From Geosiphon pyriformis (Eukaryota > Glomeromycota > Glomeromycetes > Archaeosporales > Geosiphonaceae): a stretch of 64,000 nt of DNA. Positions 34,101 to 46,980 of the stretch are shown here, piece after piece. The notes beneath the pieces were generated by a model, which had not been told where the DNA came from, made no database searches, and was given only the letters and a program-made list of their open reading frames with translations. The position numbers were made by a program, and so were the translations under genes. Positions within the stretch are counted from its first letter, which is position 1; each line of letters opens with the position of its first letter. The DNA lies in contig JAAOMT010000128.1 of assembly GCA_016748015.1 (NCBI GenBank), forward strand, positions 801,471 through 865,470. Reading direction: 5' to 3'.

Positions 34101-36282
34101 ATATTAGATAACAGATTAATCAAAAAATTGCCAAGTCTCTGGTTTTTATTTATTATATTGGTTATTAAAAAAATGAAAAAATCTATTTTTGCATAAACTA
34201 TTAAAAACTTAACAATATAATTTAAAAAAATAGTTATTTAATTTTTCTTATTTAGAAAATTCCAAATAATTTAGAAAATAAAAAATGATTTTTATTTTTA
34301 AATTTAGCCAGTGAATATTAGCAAAACAAAATAAATTTTTTAAACAAAAAAAATAGCATTCATTATTCAAGATAGAAATTTCGAATTCAATATAATGTTT
34401 TTTAGACTTTGTAATACTTCAGTTATTTTTAACATCTTATAAATGTCATATACAAGAAATTTTTTTGGAAATTAGTTGTAGTATACTTAGATAATATAAA
34501 TATATTTTTTGAAATCTTTAATAATTATTTGTATTATTTTCAACAAAACTTTAATTGCTTTCAGAATTTAAAACTAAAACTTAATCTTAACAAATGTTTT
34601 TTTGGAAAAACTGAACTAAAATTCCTGAGATATGTCATCAAAAAAAACAGAATAAAACCAGATCCTGACAAAATTTAAAAGATTAAGGATTTTTCTGCTC
34701 CAACCAATTTACAAAAACTAAAAATTTTTTTAAACTGGTTAAATACTACTGCTAATTTGTTAAAGACTTTTTTAATATTGTCAAATCTTTTTATTACTTA
34801 TTGTTGAAACATGTTTTATATCTATAAAAAGCCAATTAGCAAGAGGCTTTTAATTATCTTAAATAATAATTTATAAAAACACCAATTCTAATTTACTTAA
34901 ATTTTAATAATACTTTATTATTGTTATAAATATTTCAAAAAATATACTAAAAGCTGTTTTATTACAAATTAGACTTGATAATTAAAAACATCTAATTGTT
35001 TACACCAGTTGTAATACTAATATTATTAAGAAAATATATAGTATTTCTGATTTAAAATATTTTGCTATTTATTAAGTTATATAAAACTGATAATATTATT
35101 TTTATTAATTATTTAATATATATTAATTACAAAGAACTTATTTGATTACTTAACAAACCACAACTTAAAAAAAAATATACAAGATAGAATACTTATTTGC
35201 AGCATTTTTTATACAAAATATATTATAAAAAAGAAGCTAAAAACACTAATACTAACAATTTGTTAAAAATAACTTAAATCTAATCTCAGACTAATAGATA
35301 TAGCCATTTACTAATAACTATATTAATATCTATTAACACTTTAATTTAAAGAGAAACTGTCTTAATAAGAACAAAGTACTATATAAAAACAAGCTTGAAA
35401 TTGTTTTTTACAAGACAACCAATTATATTACTAAAAATGCCAAAATTACAATACATTACAATAAGTTATAAAAAATAATAAAAAACAATTATTTTGTTTA
35501 ATATGTATTTTAATTTGACAACAAAACACTTCAACAAAAATGCTATCTTAAAAAAAACAATTAATCTATATTATTGGCCAATAATATATAAGAATATTTT
35601 TGAATATATTCTTAATTGTAACTTCTGTCAAAAAAAAGAAAGAACCAGAATAACAAAACTATTTTGATTCATACCAGTTAGAAATTTATTTAATAAAATT
35701 GGAATTAATTTGGTTGGACTTTTTTTAATTACTTTTAAAAAAAATTGCTTTATTATTATAACTATAGAATATTTTATTAAATAGCTTAAAGTTAAAACTA
35801 TTTAAGTAGCAAATGCCAAAACAGTAATTGAATTTATACATCAAAATTTAATCTGCCAATATAGATGTCCAAAAAATTATTATTTAATCAAAAAACTTAT
35901 TTTGTTAATAGCATACTTGCCAAATTAAGCTAATAATTTAGAATAAAATAACTATTATTATTATTATATTACTTTTAAACAAATAGACTACTAAAATAAT
36001 TTAATTAAATATTATATAAAACATTAGCAAAAATAAGTTATAAAAATACATAAAAATAGGATTTATTTATACTTTTAATATTATTTGCATACTAAATATT
36101 AAAGCAAAATATTATCTAATTTATATTATTTAAACTATTTTATAAAAAAAAAGCCACACTATCTATTAAACAAAAAATACTTTTTTTTTTAACAAAAACA
36201 ATTATCAAAAAAGATTTTGAAGTTATTTTGTACCAAAAAACATATTAGTTAATAAAAATATTAAAAAACAATTATAAAACAC
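31131..36282 (+). pseudogene. Element C: pol relic (dUTPase, RT, RNase H, integrase)
   Basis: Recognisable pieces in order are as follows. A dUTPase end lies at about 33340-33460 (IIFLFFVKIS matching IFLPLVRVAQ of B, and a degraded motif 5). The linker is at 33600-34080 (KNKFECTDIMKHKI matching SENEFG). The RT is at 34380-34800 with YLDN and CFFGKTELKFL, RNase H runs to about 35250, and integrase from about 35540 has GINLVGLF, LLFNQKTYF and later blocks. The stretch 31131-33000 should hold protease and the cysteine-rich module but cannot be read safely. Interrupted at 36283 by a solo LTR. Confidence 0.7.
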
Positions 36283-37240
36283 TATTACCGGAGGTTTTTG
36301 GTCTCTTCTTAGCTTTTGTATGTTGGTTGTAATACTGTTAATTCACGACTATGGGAAGTGTTTGAACCTCCGATAACTGAATTTATCTTCAAATTATTTC
36401 CTATAATTTGAACTGCTGGGCTTATAAGTGGAATAGCCAATTTTGTGCCAGTTATTTTATATAGTTACGTTGTAATAAACGTCAACTCTTTCCTAGGAAT
36501 TGCTCATCTGAAAGCTCACTAAAAATGTGTAGTTACTTTGCTGTGAAAGTTAACTCTTTTATAGGAATCTTGTCTGTAGGCTACCCTAATGATTGTAATA
36601 AGAAAAAGAAAAGAAAAAGAAAAGAAATGTAAAAGGAATAGAATTTTATCAAGAGAAACGTTTTTCTATCCAGGCCTGGAGTCACTAACAGTTTTATTGA
36701 AATTGGTAGCTAATCAATTTCAAAACTGTTTTAGTAGGAATTGGTTAATTTCACAAGAGAAAATGATTAAGGATTTGATTTTTCGAATTATTTGATATTT
36801 ATTTTGTTTTTGTGTGTGTAAAGGATAATTCTAATTGTTAAATCTGAAGTAAGATACATTTTCTCAAAGAGAGAAGCTCTTCTTTTATACAACTTGTCAT
36901 AACACTATTCTATAAACTTGAACTTTGTTCTTTTCTACAATTTTGTTGAACTAAGGCTATATTTCGGCGAACTACAAGTTATTTCTATGAACTATTAGAT
37001 ATTTTGGCAAATTTCTACAAATTTCGGCGAACTTTTTGAATGTTACATAGTTCGGGGTATTGCATGATTGATCATTGCAATTAGGTTACATTTGTGTTAT
37101 ATACAAATTGGGTTATTAATTAAATGATAATTTCGGATATTTTGCTAATGTAATAAGTGATAATTTAAAATGCTAATTAATGATAAGAATTATAAGGGTA
37201 ATTTCATGCTAAACAATATCTCTAATTTCGTCTGGTAACA
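36283..37240 (-). repeat. Solo LTR, family A, inserted in the integrase of C
   Basis: Plus-strand ends are TATTACCGGAGG and CTGGTAACA. The flanks ACAC (36279-36282) and ACAC (37241-37244) form a 4-base target duplication. Integrase coding of C resumes on the right. CpG-containing motifs such as GGCGAAC are still present, so this copy is much less decayed than its host. Confidence 0.93.
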
Positions 37241-38374
37241 ACACCAATTAACAATATTAATAATGCTTAAGAACAACAGAAAAAAAAATATAATAATTGC
37301 TTATTAGATTAATCAGTTAAATTTAAGATTAAAGACCAAATTTTATTACATTATATTAAAATTAAAAAACAGTGAAATAGAAAATATGATTTGAAATAGA
37401 ATAAATTATATCACATATACAAAGTTTTAGACAATAAAACTTACAAATTGCAATTGCAAAACAAGATTTTAAAGAAATTTATATATAAAAATTGTCTAAA
37501 AATTTATTATACAACACAAAAATTGTTATTATTTATATCTTAATTAGGAACACAAATTTCATTAATTAGACCAAAAAATATATTACAAGATCTAAAACCA
37601 ATTATTATCATCAAACACAATTTATGTATAATAATTTAAATCATATAAAATAAATATATAAATATCAAAAAAACAAAAAAAAAAGTTAATAATACTCTTA
37701 ATATAAACTTTTTAAACAAAATTTTGAAACTTTTATAACAATTTTTTAAAACAATTTAACAATCTACAACACCAATAAAAATTAAAATTAATAGAAAAAA
37801 AATATAATACAGAAATATAAGTAAGAAAAAAATAAACAAGAATTTAATTAGAACTAAATATTTTCATCTTTATAAACAATTAAAAAAAAATATATATATG
37901 GTCTTATATGTTCAAAAAAATAAAAAAAGCTTTAAACAAGTTAGCTATAAAACCAAACATAAAAGATTAAACATTAAAAATCTTCAAAGCTTGGAAAAAA
38001 AATTTCTATTAATTTACTGGTTTTTTAAAATTGGTAAAAAACTAAACTTATAAACACTATACTTAGACATTAATAAATAAATATTCAACAGAAAAACTTT
38101 TAAACAAGTAAAAAAATTTGTTGAAAAAAACAACTTAATACTATATTACAAAGCAATATACTAACTATATTTAGTATTTAAATGGTATTTAGCCATACTA
38201 TTAAACAATTTATTAAAGACTATTACAATTAATAACATAGAATAAATGACAAATTTACAATTTAAAAATCTATAAAAACAATACTTAACACAATAATTGA
38301 ATATTATACCAAAAAAACAATTTTTACAAATACATATAATTTTGTAAAAACTCAATTTTAAAAGAAAAAGATAA
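37241..38374 (+). pseudogene. Element C: integrase C-terminus and ORF3
   Basis: Bases 37310-37640 translate to the integrase tail in order: FKIKDQILLHYIK, YKVLDNKTYKLQL, and ILQDLKPIIII matching IPQNLEPIVVV of A. An ORF3 of the B type follows (about 37640-38370: KQVKKFVEKNNLILYYKAIY matching LKQLEQFVRKNNLTIQVRAIYW of B). The interval ends with a purine run AAAAGAAAAAGATAA, a likely polypurine tract. Confidence 0.78.
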
Positions 38375-38957
38375 TATTATTTAAGTAAAAAATTCAATCT
38401 AAAACTATTAAAAAAACATGATTAACATATAATAACATAAAAAACGTAATAATATAAAATAATACATAATAATACATAATAATTTAGAATAATATAAAGT
38501 AATACACAATAATATAAAATAGTACAGAATAACTAGTTATAATATAAAATAATTAATTATAATATAAAAAAATAAAATAATAACAAAAATAGCAAACAAT
38601 AACTAGTAATAAAAAATAATTGAAAACAATCTTATAAAACTAAAAAATATGTATAAAAATAAGTAGTTTTAGCAGATAAAAAAAATAGAAAACAAAAACT
38701 TATTTTTTTAAAAACATATCTTAGATTTAAACTTAATAAAACTCTTTTATCTTATTTTTTTTACATTTTTTTATTTATTATTAAATAAAAATATTATTCA
38801 ATCTATTTATATATAATTACAGAATTTGTGTTATTAAAATTAAATTAATTATTTCTCTTATTTTTATTCCAGACCAGATGCTATTAGTATTAACAGCTTT
38901 AAAATTCTAACAACTTGAACCAATTGTTTTTGATTATAATAATTGATAATACTAATT

Positions 38958-39010
<53 letters not shown>

Positions 39011-39390
39011 TGAAATAACAACATTAAAAATTAACTGTTTAAAAATAGTCTAATAAAAAAGAAAAACTTCTTTTAAATTTAAATATTAATTTTATTTTGT
39101 TAGTTTACCAGAAAGGCAAAAAAACAACACCAAATTCTAGTGACTATATTTAACCAGCTCAAAAAAAATAGCTTATATTCACAACTATAAATTGCTAAGA
39201 TGTATTTCTGTATCTTATAATCAAAAAACTTTATAAGTAAATTTACATATAGTAAAAATTTTTAAAGAGTAATAAACTTCAGCACACTTTCTATACAATC
39301 AAAAAAACTGTACAGCTTTTTTACTCAAATTCAAAACATCATATATTATTATAATACTTTATTAAATTTACTTATAATATTAAGAAGTAT
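38375..39390 (+). repeat. Candidate LTR of a third family (C), decayed
   Basis: It starts TATTATTTAAGTAAAAAATTC directly after the polypurine tract and matches, inverted, the block 40111-41080 over its whole length. In the better-preserved copy the start is TATTACTCAAGTAAAAAAGCC, which fits an original TGTTACTC like the other families. The right end is not sharp. It contains a run of short ATAATACATAAT-like repeats (38410-38640) and a poly-T tract. Confidence 0.6.
38960..39009. repeat. 50-base poly-T tract
   Basis: Fifty consecutive T. The homologous place in the inverted copy (about 40480-40506) has only A-rich sequence with several shorter runs, so the tract expanded in this copy. Length may be affected by sequencing. 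Confidence 0.95.
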
Positions 39391-40110
39391 TAGTAACCAA
39401 TTAGAATTTTTTGCTAAAATTAGAATAGACCAAAATTGAAGTAGTTATAAGTTTTTCTTTGAGTACATTAAAGACAGTTTGTTGTATTGGAGTCCATTAG
39501 TATTTAATATTTTTATTGATAAAATAGTTAAAAAGTTTGGTTATTTTAGAAAATTTTTGGGTAAATTTTTGATAATAAAAAGTTAAACTAACAAATTTTT
39601 TTAATTCTGTAATATTCTAAAAAATTTTAAAATTTTTTACAGTATTAATTGTTTTTGGATTAGATAGAACTTTATCTTTGTTAATAATATAACCAAGAAA
39701 AATCAAACTTAGTTTTCCAAAATAATATTTATTAATGTTTAATTTTATTTCTGTTTTTTGTAATTGTTAAAATACTTTTTACAAATAAATTAAATAAGCT
39801 TCAAATATTAAAGAGTAAATATTAGTGTTATTAAAATAGACAACTACTAATTACTATAAGAGTTTTTTATAAACAACATTTATAAATTACTGAAATGTTG
39901 TTAAAATATTACAAAATTCAAAAAACATAATATTAAACTTATAGTTTTTTTCTTAAGTTGTAAAAGCTGTTTTTGAATGATTTTTGAAATTTATTTTTAC
40001 TTGTTAATATTTACTTTTTAAGTCTAAAGTTGAAAAGTACTTGGCTTTTTTTAAAGCATTTAGTATGTTATTAATTTTAAGTAAAAGGTAAATATTATTA
40101 TAAGTAAATT
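39391..40110 (-). pseudogene. RT/RNase H fragment of another Ty3/gypsy element
   Basis: Minus-strand translation, reading leftward from about 40100, gives KKAKYFSTLDLKSKY, a degraded YLDD region (VVVYFNNTN), FLGYIINKDK and then TELKKFVSLTFYYQKF and ILVYSNFSK. These are the standard order of RT core, thumb and start of RNase H. It stands between the two inverted candidate LTRs without gag or integrase. It is closer to element A than to B in wording. Confidence 0.65.
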
Positions 40111-41080
40111 TGGTAAGATGTAATAATAATATTTGGTGCTCTAAGTTTAAATATAAAGAGCTTAAAATTTTTTTTGTAGACAAGTAAAGTGTATTAAAAT
40201 TATTAATTTTTAAAGATTTACTATGAATGAAAATTTACCTATAGAGTTTTTTGGTTATAAGACACAGAAAAATAATTTAACTGTTTACTGTTTATATAAG
40301 TGAGCTATCTTCTTTGAGTTAGTCAAACACAGTCATTAGGATCTAATAATGTTTTTTTGTTTTCTGATAAGCTACTAAGATAATATTAATATCTAATCTT
40401 AAAAAAAATTTTTTTTTTTTATCAAATTATCACAAAGTTTATTCTTAAACAATTAATTTTACAATATTGCCACTCTACAAGAAAAATAAAAAAAAAATAA
40501 AAAAATTAATATTGTTAATTGTTATAATTAAGAGCAATTGGTCTAAGTTATTACTGTTTTAAGATATTTTATGCTAAAAACATCTGGTTAAAAATAAAAA
40601 TAAGAGAAATAATTAATTTAAATTGAACATAAGAGTTTATGAATTATGTATAAGTGATTTAATCTCGAATATTTTTTTATTTAAATTAATATAAGCATAA
40701 GGTATAAGTAAAATTAATTTGAGAAATATAAAATATGAGTAGAAAAATATTGGTTTTTGTTTATTTGTTTTTTTTTTGCTAAAATTACTTGTTTTTATAC
40801 ATATTTTTTAGTTTTACAAAATTGCTTTTAATTATTTTTTATTACTAATTATTACTTACTATTACTGTTTATTGTTTTATTTTTTTATATTATAACTGGT
40901 TATTCTATGTTATGGCTAATTATTCTGTGCTATTTTACATTATTGTGTGTTATCTTGTATTATTTTAAGTTATTATATATTACTATGTATTATTTTATAT
41001 TATTATGTTTTTTTTATATTATTATGTTTTAATCACATTTTTTTAATTATTTTTGGATTGGCTTTTTTACTTGAGTAATA
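40111..41080 (-). repeat. Candidate LTR of the third family (C), inverted copy
   Basis: On the minus strand it starts TATTACTCAAGTAAAAAAGCC after the purine run AAAGAAAGAGATAA and follows the 38375-39390 copy through the short-repeat block (40860-41040) to the left edge near 40110. It would be the 3' LTR of element D. Confidence 0.6.
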
Positions 41081-41731
41081 TTATCTCTTTCTTTTAAAAT
41101 TAAGCTCTTATAAAATTGTATATATTTATAAAAATGTTTTTTTGGTATAATATTCAATTGTTGTGTTAATTATTGCTTTTTGTAGGTCTTTAAACTATGT
41201 ATTTATTATTTGTTTTATATTGTTAACTGTAATTGACTTTAGTAAACTGTTTAATAGTATTGCTAAACAATATTTAAATGTTGAATACAGTTGGTATGTT
41301 GTTTTATAGTGTAGCATCAGATTATTTCTTCTAACAAATTTTTCTACTTGTTTTAAAGCTTTTTTGTTAAATGTTTGTTTGTTAGTATCTAAGTATAATA
41401 TTTATAAGTTAAGTTTTTCACCAATTTTAAATAACCAGTATAATATTGAAAGTTTTTTTTTTTATATTTTAGAGGTTTTTAGTGTTTATTTTCTTATTAT
41501 TAATTTTATAGTTAATTTATTTAAAGCTTTTTTAATTTCATCAAACATATACAACCATATATCTTTCTTTTTTTTTCTTAATTAGTTATAAGAATAAGAA
41601 TGCTCACTTTTTGTTAAACTTTTGTTCTTTTTTTTCTTGTGTAAATTTCTATATTGTATCTTTTTTTATTAATTATAATTTCTATTAGTGTTATGGATTG
41701 TTGAATTGCTTCAAATAATTGTTTTAAGAGT
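41081..41731 (-). pseudogene. Element D: ORF3 (B type), main part
   Basis: Minus-strand reading matches C and B (a segment corresponding to KKFVEKNNL and a hydrophobic helix after it). Stops are frequent. The N-terminal part lies at 42703-42830, beyond an inserted solo LTR; joining both sides restores the alignment NTLNIDLLDQIL...LLKQLFEAIQQ. Confidence 0.7.
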
Positions 41732-42702
41732 TGTTACCAGTAGAATTTTAGCTATTAATTAGCATGAAATTACCCTTATAATTCCTATAATTCATTAGTA
41801 TATTAATATCATTTCAAATTATCATTTATTATCTAATCAATTATCACATATCACGATTCAATTAAAATAATCTAATTAGTATAACAGAAAGTAGGATGAT
41901 CAAATTACACAATACTCTGAACTTTGTAACATTCAAAAATTCGCCGAAATTTATAAGAAATTCGCCGAAATTTACAGAAATTCGCCGAAATTATGAATAG
42001 TTCACCCAAATTAATCAATAGTTCAGCAAAATGTATCTTTAGTTTGCCGGAATTTGGGCAAAGAGAAAAAGTGCAAGTTCATAAACTAGTACTACAACAA
42101 GTTGTATAAAAGAAGAGCTTTTCTCTTCTTGAAAATGTATTTTACTTTAGATTTATCTCTTAAAACCGTTCCTATACACACAAAAAGAAATAAATATCAA
42201 ATAATTCGAAAAACCAAATTCTTTAATTATTGTACTTGGAAAATCCCCAAAACCCAACTAACATTTCGAAATTGATTAGCTACCAATTTCAGTAAACTGT
42301 TAGTGACCCCAGGCCTGGATAGAAAACGTTTCTCTTGACAAAATTCTATTTCTTTTACATTTCTTTTATTTTCCTTTTCTTTTCTTATTACAATCATTAG
42401 GGTAGCCTACAGACAAGATTCCTGTAGAAGAGTTGACTTTCACAGCAAAGTAACTATACATTTTAGTGAGCTTCCAGACAAGCAATTCCTGGGGAAGAGT
42501 TGACGTTTACTACAACATAACTACATAAAGTAATTGGCAAGGAATTGGCCATTCCACTTATAAGCCCAGCAGTTCAAATTATAGGAGATAATTTGAAGAT
42601 AAATTCAGTTATTAGAGGTTCAACTACTTCCTGAAAACGTGAATTCACAGCAAATCAACATTACCAACATTTAAGAAAAGAGACCAAAAACCTCCGGTAA
42701 CA
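41732..42702 (+). repeat. Solo LTR, family A, inserted in ORF3 of D
   Basis: It begins TGTTACCAG and ends CCGGTAACA. The flanks GAGT (41728-41731) and GAGT (42703-42706) are a 4-base target duplication. TATAAAAG is at 42105-42112 and the GTTCGCCGAAAT array at 41935-42060. It is well preserved. Confidence 0.95.
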
Positions 42703-45700
42703 GAGTCTTAGAATTTGATCTAAAAGATCTATATTAAGAGTGCTATTAACTTTATTTTTTTGTTGTTTTGGTCTTTATATATACTTATATTTTTTAATTA
42801 AATTGTTATACATTAATTATATTTCAATAATAATAATTGGTTTTAGATCTTATAATATATCTTTTGGTCTAATTAATAGAATCTGTGTTCTTAATTAAGA
42901 TATAAATAACAATAATTTTTAGTTTGTATAATAAATTTTTACCAATTTTTATGGCTATTTTCTTTAAAATTTTGTTTTTTAATCATAATTTGTAAACTCA
43001 ATTGTTTAAAACTTTGTATATATAAAATAGTCTGTCCTATTTTGAATCAAACTTTATACATTACTGTTTTTCAGTTTTAATACAATATAATAATACTTAG
43101 TCTTTAATCTTAAATTCAACTAGTTGGTTGGATAAATAATTATTATGTCTTTTTTTTTGTTGTTCTTGAGCATTACTAATATTGTCAACTGCTGTTTTAT
43201 AATTGTTTTTTAATGTTTTTATAAGCTGATATGTTTTTTTGTACAAAGTAGTTTCAAAATTTTTTTCAATAATTGTTTTAGTTAAGAATATAAATAGTTT
43301 TTATTTAATAGATAGTGTGGCTTTTTTTTATAGACTAGTTTGAATAGTATAAACTGAATAGTATTTTGTTTTAATATTAAGTATGTTAATAATACTAAAA
43401 ATATAAATAAGTTTTATTCTTGTGTATTTTTGTAACTTATTTTTATTAATACTTTACATAAATATGGTTAAATTGTTCTACCAGTTTATTTGTTTATGGA
43501 TAATAGAGTAATAATAAAAGTTGTTTTATTCTGAATTGTTGGCTTAGTTTAATTAATATACTATTAACAAAATGAGTTTTTTGGTTAGATAACAATTTTT
43601 TTGGACATTTATATTGACAAATCAGGTTTTGATATATGAATTTGACTACTGTTTTAGTATTTGTTATTTGAATAACTCTAGCTTTAAGCTATTTGATAAG
43701 ATAGTCTACAGTTATAATAATATAATAAATTTTTTTAAATATAATTAAGAAAAAACCAACCAAATTAATTTCAATTCTATTAAAAAAATTTTTAATTAGA
43801 ATAAGTTAAAGTGGTTCTGTTATTTTGGCTTTTTTCTCTATAAATATAAGTTATAGTTGAAAATATATTCAAAAATATTCTTATATATTATTAATTAATA
43901 GTATAAATTCATTGTTTTTTTAGAATAGTATTTTTGTTAATATGTTTTGTAGTTGGATTAGAGTACATCCTATGTAAAACAGTTTTTTTTTTTTTTTTTA
44001 TAATTTATTATAAGATAATGTGATTTTAACATTCTTAATAATATAGTTAATAATTGTGAATTTGTTTTTATATAACACTTTGTTTTTATTAAAATAATTT
44101 CTTCTTAAATTGAAGTGTTGATAGATACTAATATAATTGCTAATAGGTAATTGTGTTTATAAATCTGAAATTAAATTTGTATTATTTTTGGCAAACTGTT
44201 GGCATTGGTGTTTTTAATTCTTTTCTTATAATGTATTTTGTATGAGAATTGTTGTAAATAAATACTTTATTTTATATATCTTCTTTTTAGTTGTGGTTTG
44301 CTAAATAATCAAATAAGTTTTTTGTAATTAATATATAGGTTAAATAGTTGGCAAAAATAGTGTCTCCAATTTTGTATTGCTTAATAAATAGTAAAACATT
44401 CTAAATTAATTATATTATATATTTTTTCTACTGTACTAGTATTGTGACTGGTGTAAATAATTAAATGTTTTTGATTATTTGGTCTACTTTGTAACAAAAT
44501 AGCTTTTAGTGTATTTTTCAAGACATCTATATTAACAATAAAGTATTTAATAAAGTTTGAATAAATTAATATTGATGCTTTTATTAAATATTATTTGAGA
44601 TAATTAAAAGTCTTTTGCTGTTTTTTTTTCTATAAGTATAAAACATGTTTTAATAACAGATAATAGGGTGGTTTTACAATATCAGAAAAGTTTTTGACAA
44701 ATTTGCAGTAATATTTAGCCAGTTTTAAGAATTTTCTTAATTCTTATAAATTGATTGAGATCAGAAAGTTTTTAATCTTTTAAATTTTATTAAGATCTGG
44801 TTTTATTTTATTTTTATCTATTATGTGTTCTAGAAATTTTAATTTAGTTTTTTCAAAAAAACATTTATTCAGATTAAATTTTAGTTAAACATTCTAAAAA
44901 CAATTAAAAACTAATTAAAGATAGAGCAGATGGTTATTAAATGTTTTTAAAAATATATTAATATTGTCTAAGTATACTATTATTGATTTTAGAGAATTTT
45001 TATATATATAACATTTATAAAACACTAAAAGATAGCAAAGATATTGTAAAGTTCAAAAAACATTATATTAAATTCGAAATTTTTATTTTACATAATAAAT
45101 GCTGTTTTTTTTGTTTTGGAATCTATTTTAACTTGCTAATATTTATTGATTAAGTTTAAAAAGAAGAATTATTTTTTATTTTCTAGATTATTCAGAATTT
45201 TCTAAATAAGAAAAGTTAAATAACTGTTCTTTTAAGTAATACTATTAAGCTTTTAATAGTCTACACAAAAACGTATTTTCTATTTTTTTTGGTAATCAAT
45301 ATGACTGAAAAGAACCAAAAACTTAACAATTTTTTAATTAATTCATATTTAGCATTTATTGTATCTTTTGTTTAATCAAATTGTTATTTATTGAAGTTAC
45401 TTAGTAGACTTATTGTTTAATAGATTAAGCAGCTTTTATGTTAATTTAATGTTTTATAATATTAGTGCATCTAAATTTATTTTTGTTAACAAAAATATTA
45501 GTGTATTGGTTTAAAAGAATCTTAAGTTGTATTTGTTATAATATATTCAAATTTTTCAGGTTTAATTTAACAATTTTTTTTAATGTGTCTTATAATTTTG
45601 ATAAAATTTGAAACAATTTAAAAAATTTTTTCTTAAAAAATATTGCTTATAATTCTGATTTTTAATCTATTTAATAAAATAATAGAGTAGATATTATGAT

Positions 45701-46105
45701 TATATAATATAATTAAGAACTTTTTTATTCTTTTGAACAGATAAATATTAGGAATTAAAATATTATGTTCTTTGTAAATTTGTTTATTGGAATCAAAAAT
45801 TTGTTGGATAATAGTGAATTTTGAACAAATATAAATTTTTTAATGTTTTCCAAAAAGTAAAATAGTAATTGGTTAAAAAAGTAAAAAATTTGATAAAATT
45901 TATTTTATATATTAAAAGTTATATTGATTAAAACTGTAAATTATTTAATTAAATCAAAATCTTATATTTTTTTTAATTTTTTCTAATTGTTCTTTATTTT
46001 TTACTAATTGTAAATCCAAAATATTGATTAAAAGTAAATAAATTGGTTAAACAATTTTCTTAGCATGTTTAATATTAAAGAATTTTTTGGTTTTATTTTG
46101 TAGTA
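42703..46105 (-). pseudogene. Element D: dUTPase end, RT, RNase H, integrase relic
   Basis: Reading leftward from 46105 on the minus strand: end of dUTPase (46100-45850), linker, RT with YLDNIN (about 44990-44960), RNase H to about 44250, and integrase with INLVG (about 43755) and LLSNQKTHF (second catalytic position Asn, AAC, plus 43584-43586). The integrase tail KPIIIIE is near 42850, then the beginning of ORF3. Substitution decay is heavy but the alignment to B is continuous. Confidence 0.75.
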
Positions 46106-46399
46106 TATAATGAACTCTCTTTATAATCACATCTTTTAATCAGCACATTTGTGGTGACTATAGAGAGATGAGATTATAAAAAATGATTAATATTTTATCA
46201 CATGATCTATATATCACATGTATAATATAATAACCAATTATATATATTTTATTTAAAAAAGCTCTCTATTTGCAATTGTTTTTTCTCTTCTTGAACTTTG
46301 AAAACAGTATTATGAATTAATGTTCTCAAAGTTTTAAAAAAGTTTGAATCAACTTTTTCACTATACTACTTTTCACAATAGCACAATATATCTTCAAGT

Positions 46400-46945
46400 G
46401 CAGTTTTACCTTAATGTATAAATAGCAAAGGCAAAGATTTATCTTTATCTTCAATTTCTAAATTTAATTCATTGTCCCAGAATTTTTTGCATTAACTATT
46501 TTTCAATACAATTTAACAGCTTGATCTATGTCTTGATTGATGCATTTGCCATTAAAATAGTAATGTCCTAATTGAATTATTGCTTTAGAATTCCCTGCAT
46601 CACTTGCCTTTTGATACAATTTGACAGTTTGATCTGTGTTCTAATTAACACCTTTACCATATTAATAGCAATGACCTAATTGAGTCATTGTTTTAGAATT
46701 CCCTATATTAACAGCCTTTTGATATAATTTAACCTCTTGACTTTTGTTCTAATTGATATCTTTGGCATGCTAATAGCAATAACCTAAATTGTTTATTGTA
46801 GCATAATTCTCTGCATTACTTGTCTTTTAATATAATTTGACAGCTTAACCCATGTCCTAATTAATACTTTTGCCATGAAAGTAGCAATTTCCTAATTTAT
46901 TTATTGCTGCAGAGTTTCCAGTATTTAAACAGAATGGATAGTGAA
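46400..46945 (-). pseudogene. Sel1-like repeat protein fragment, four repeats
   Basis: Minus-strand translation gives four 36-residue Sel1-like repeats with the pattern LG-x2-Y-x2-G-x3-N-x-D-x3-AVKLY-x-KA, for example LGHYYFNGKCINQDIDQAVK. TAA and TAG stand mostly at Gln positions, each explained by C-to-T. Sel1 repeats are helical adaptor modules that are abundant in arbuscular mycorrhizal fungi, often with protein kinase domains. No kinase motif is visible nearby. The fragment lies fully inside the mariner-like element, which suggests capture of a host gene piece. Confidence 0.82.
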
Positions 46946-46980
46946 AATTTAATTTGAGATTTTTATATTTTTAAAAAATA

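Noticed and set aside
36589-36795. Small open frame inside the solo LTR at 36283-37240
   Set aside because: It lies wholly within the noncoding LTR, is disrupted in other copies of the same LTR and has no recognisable domain.
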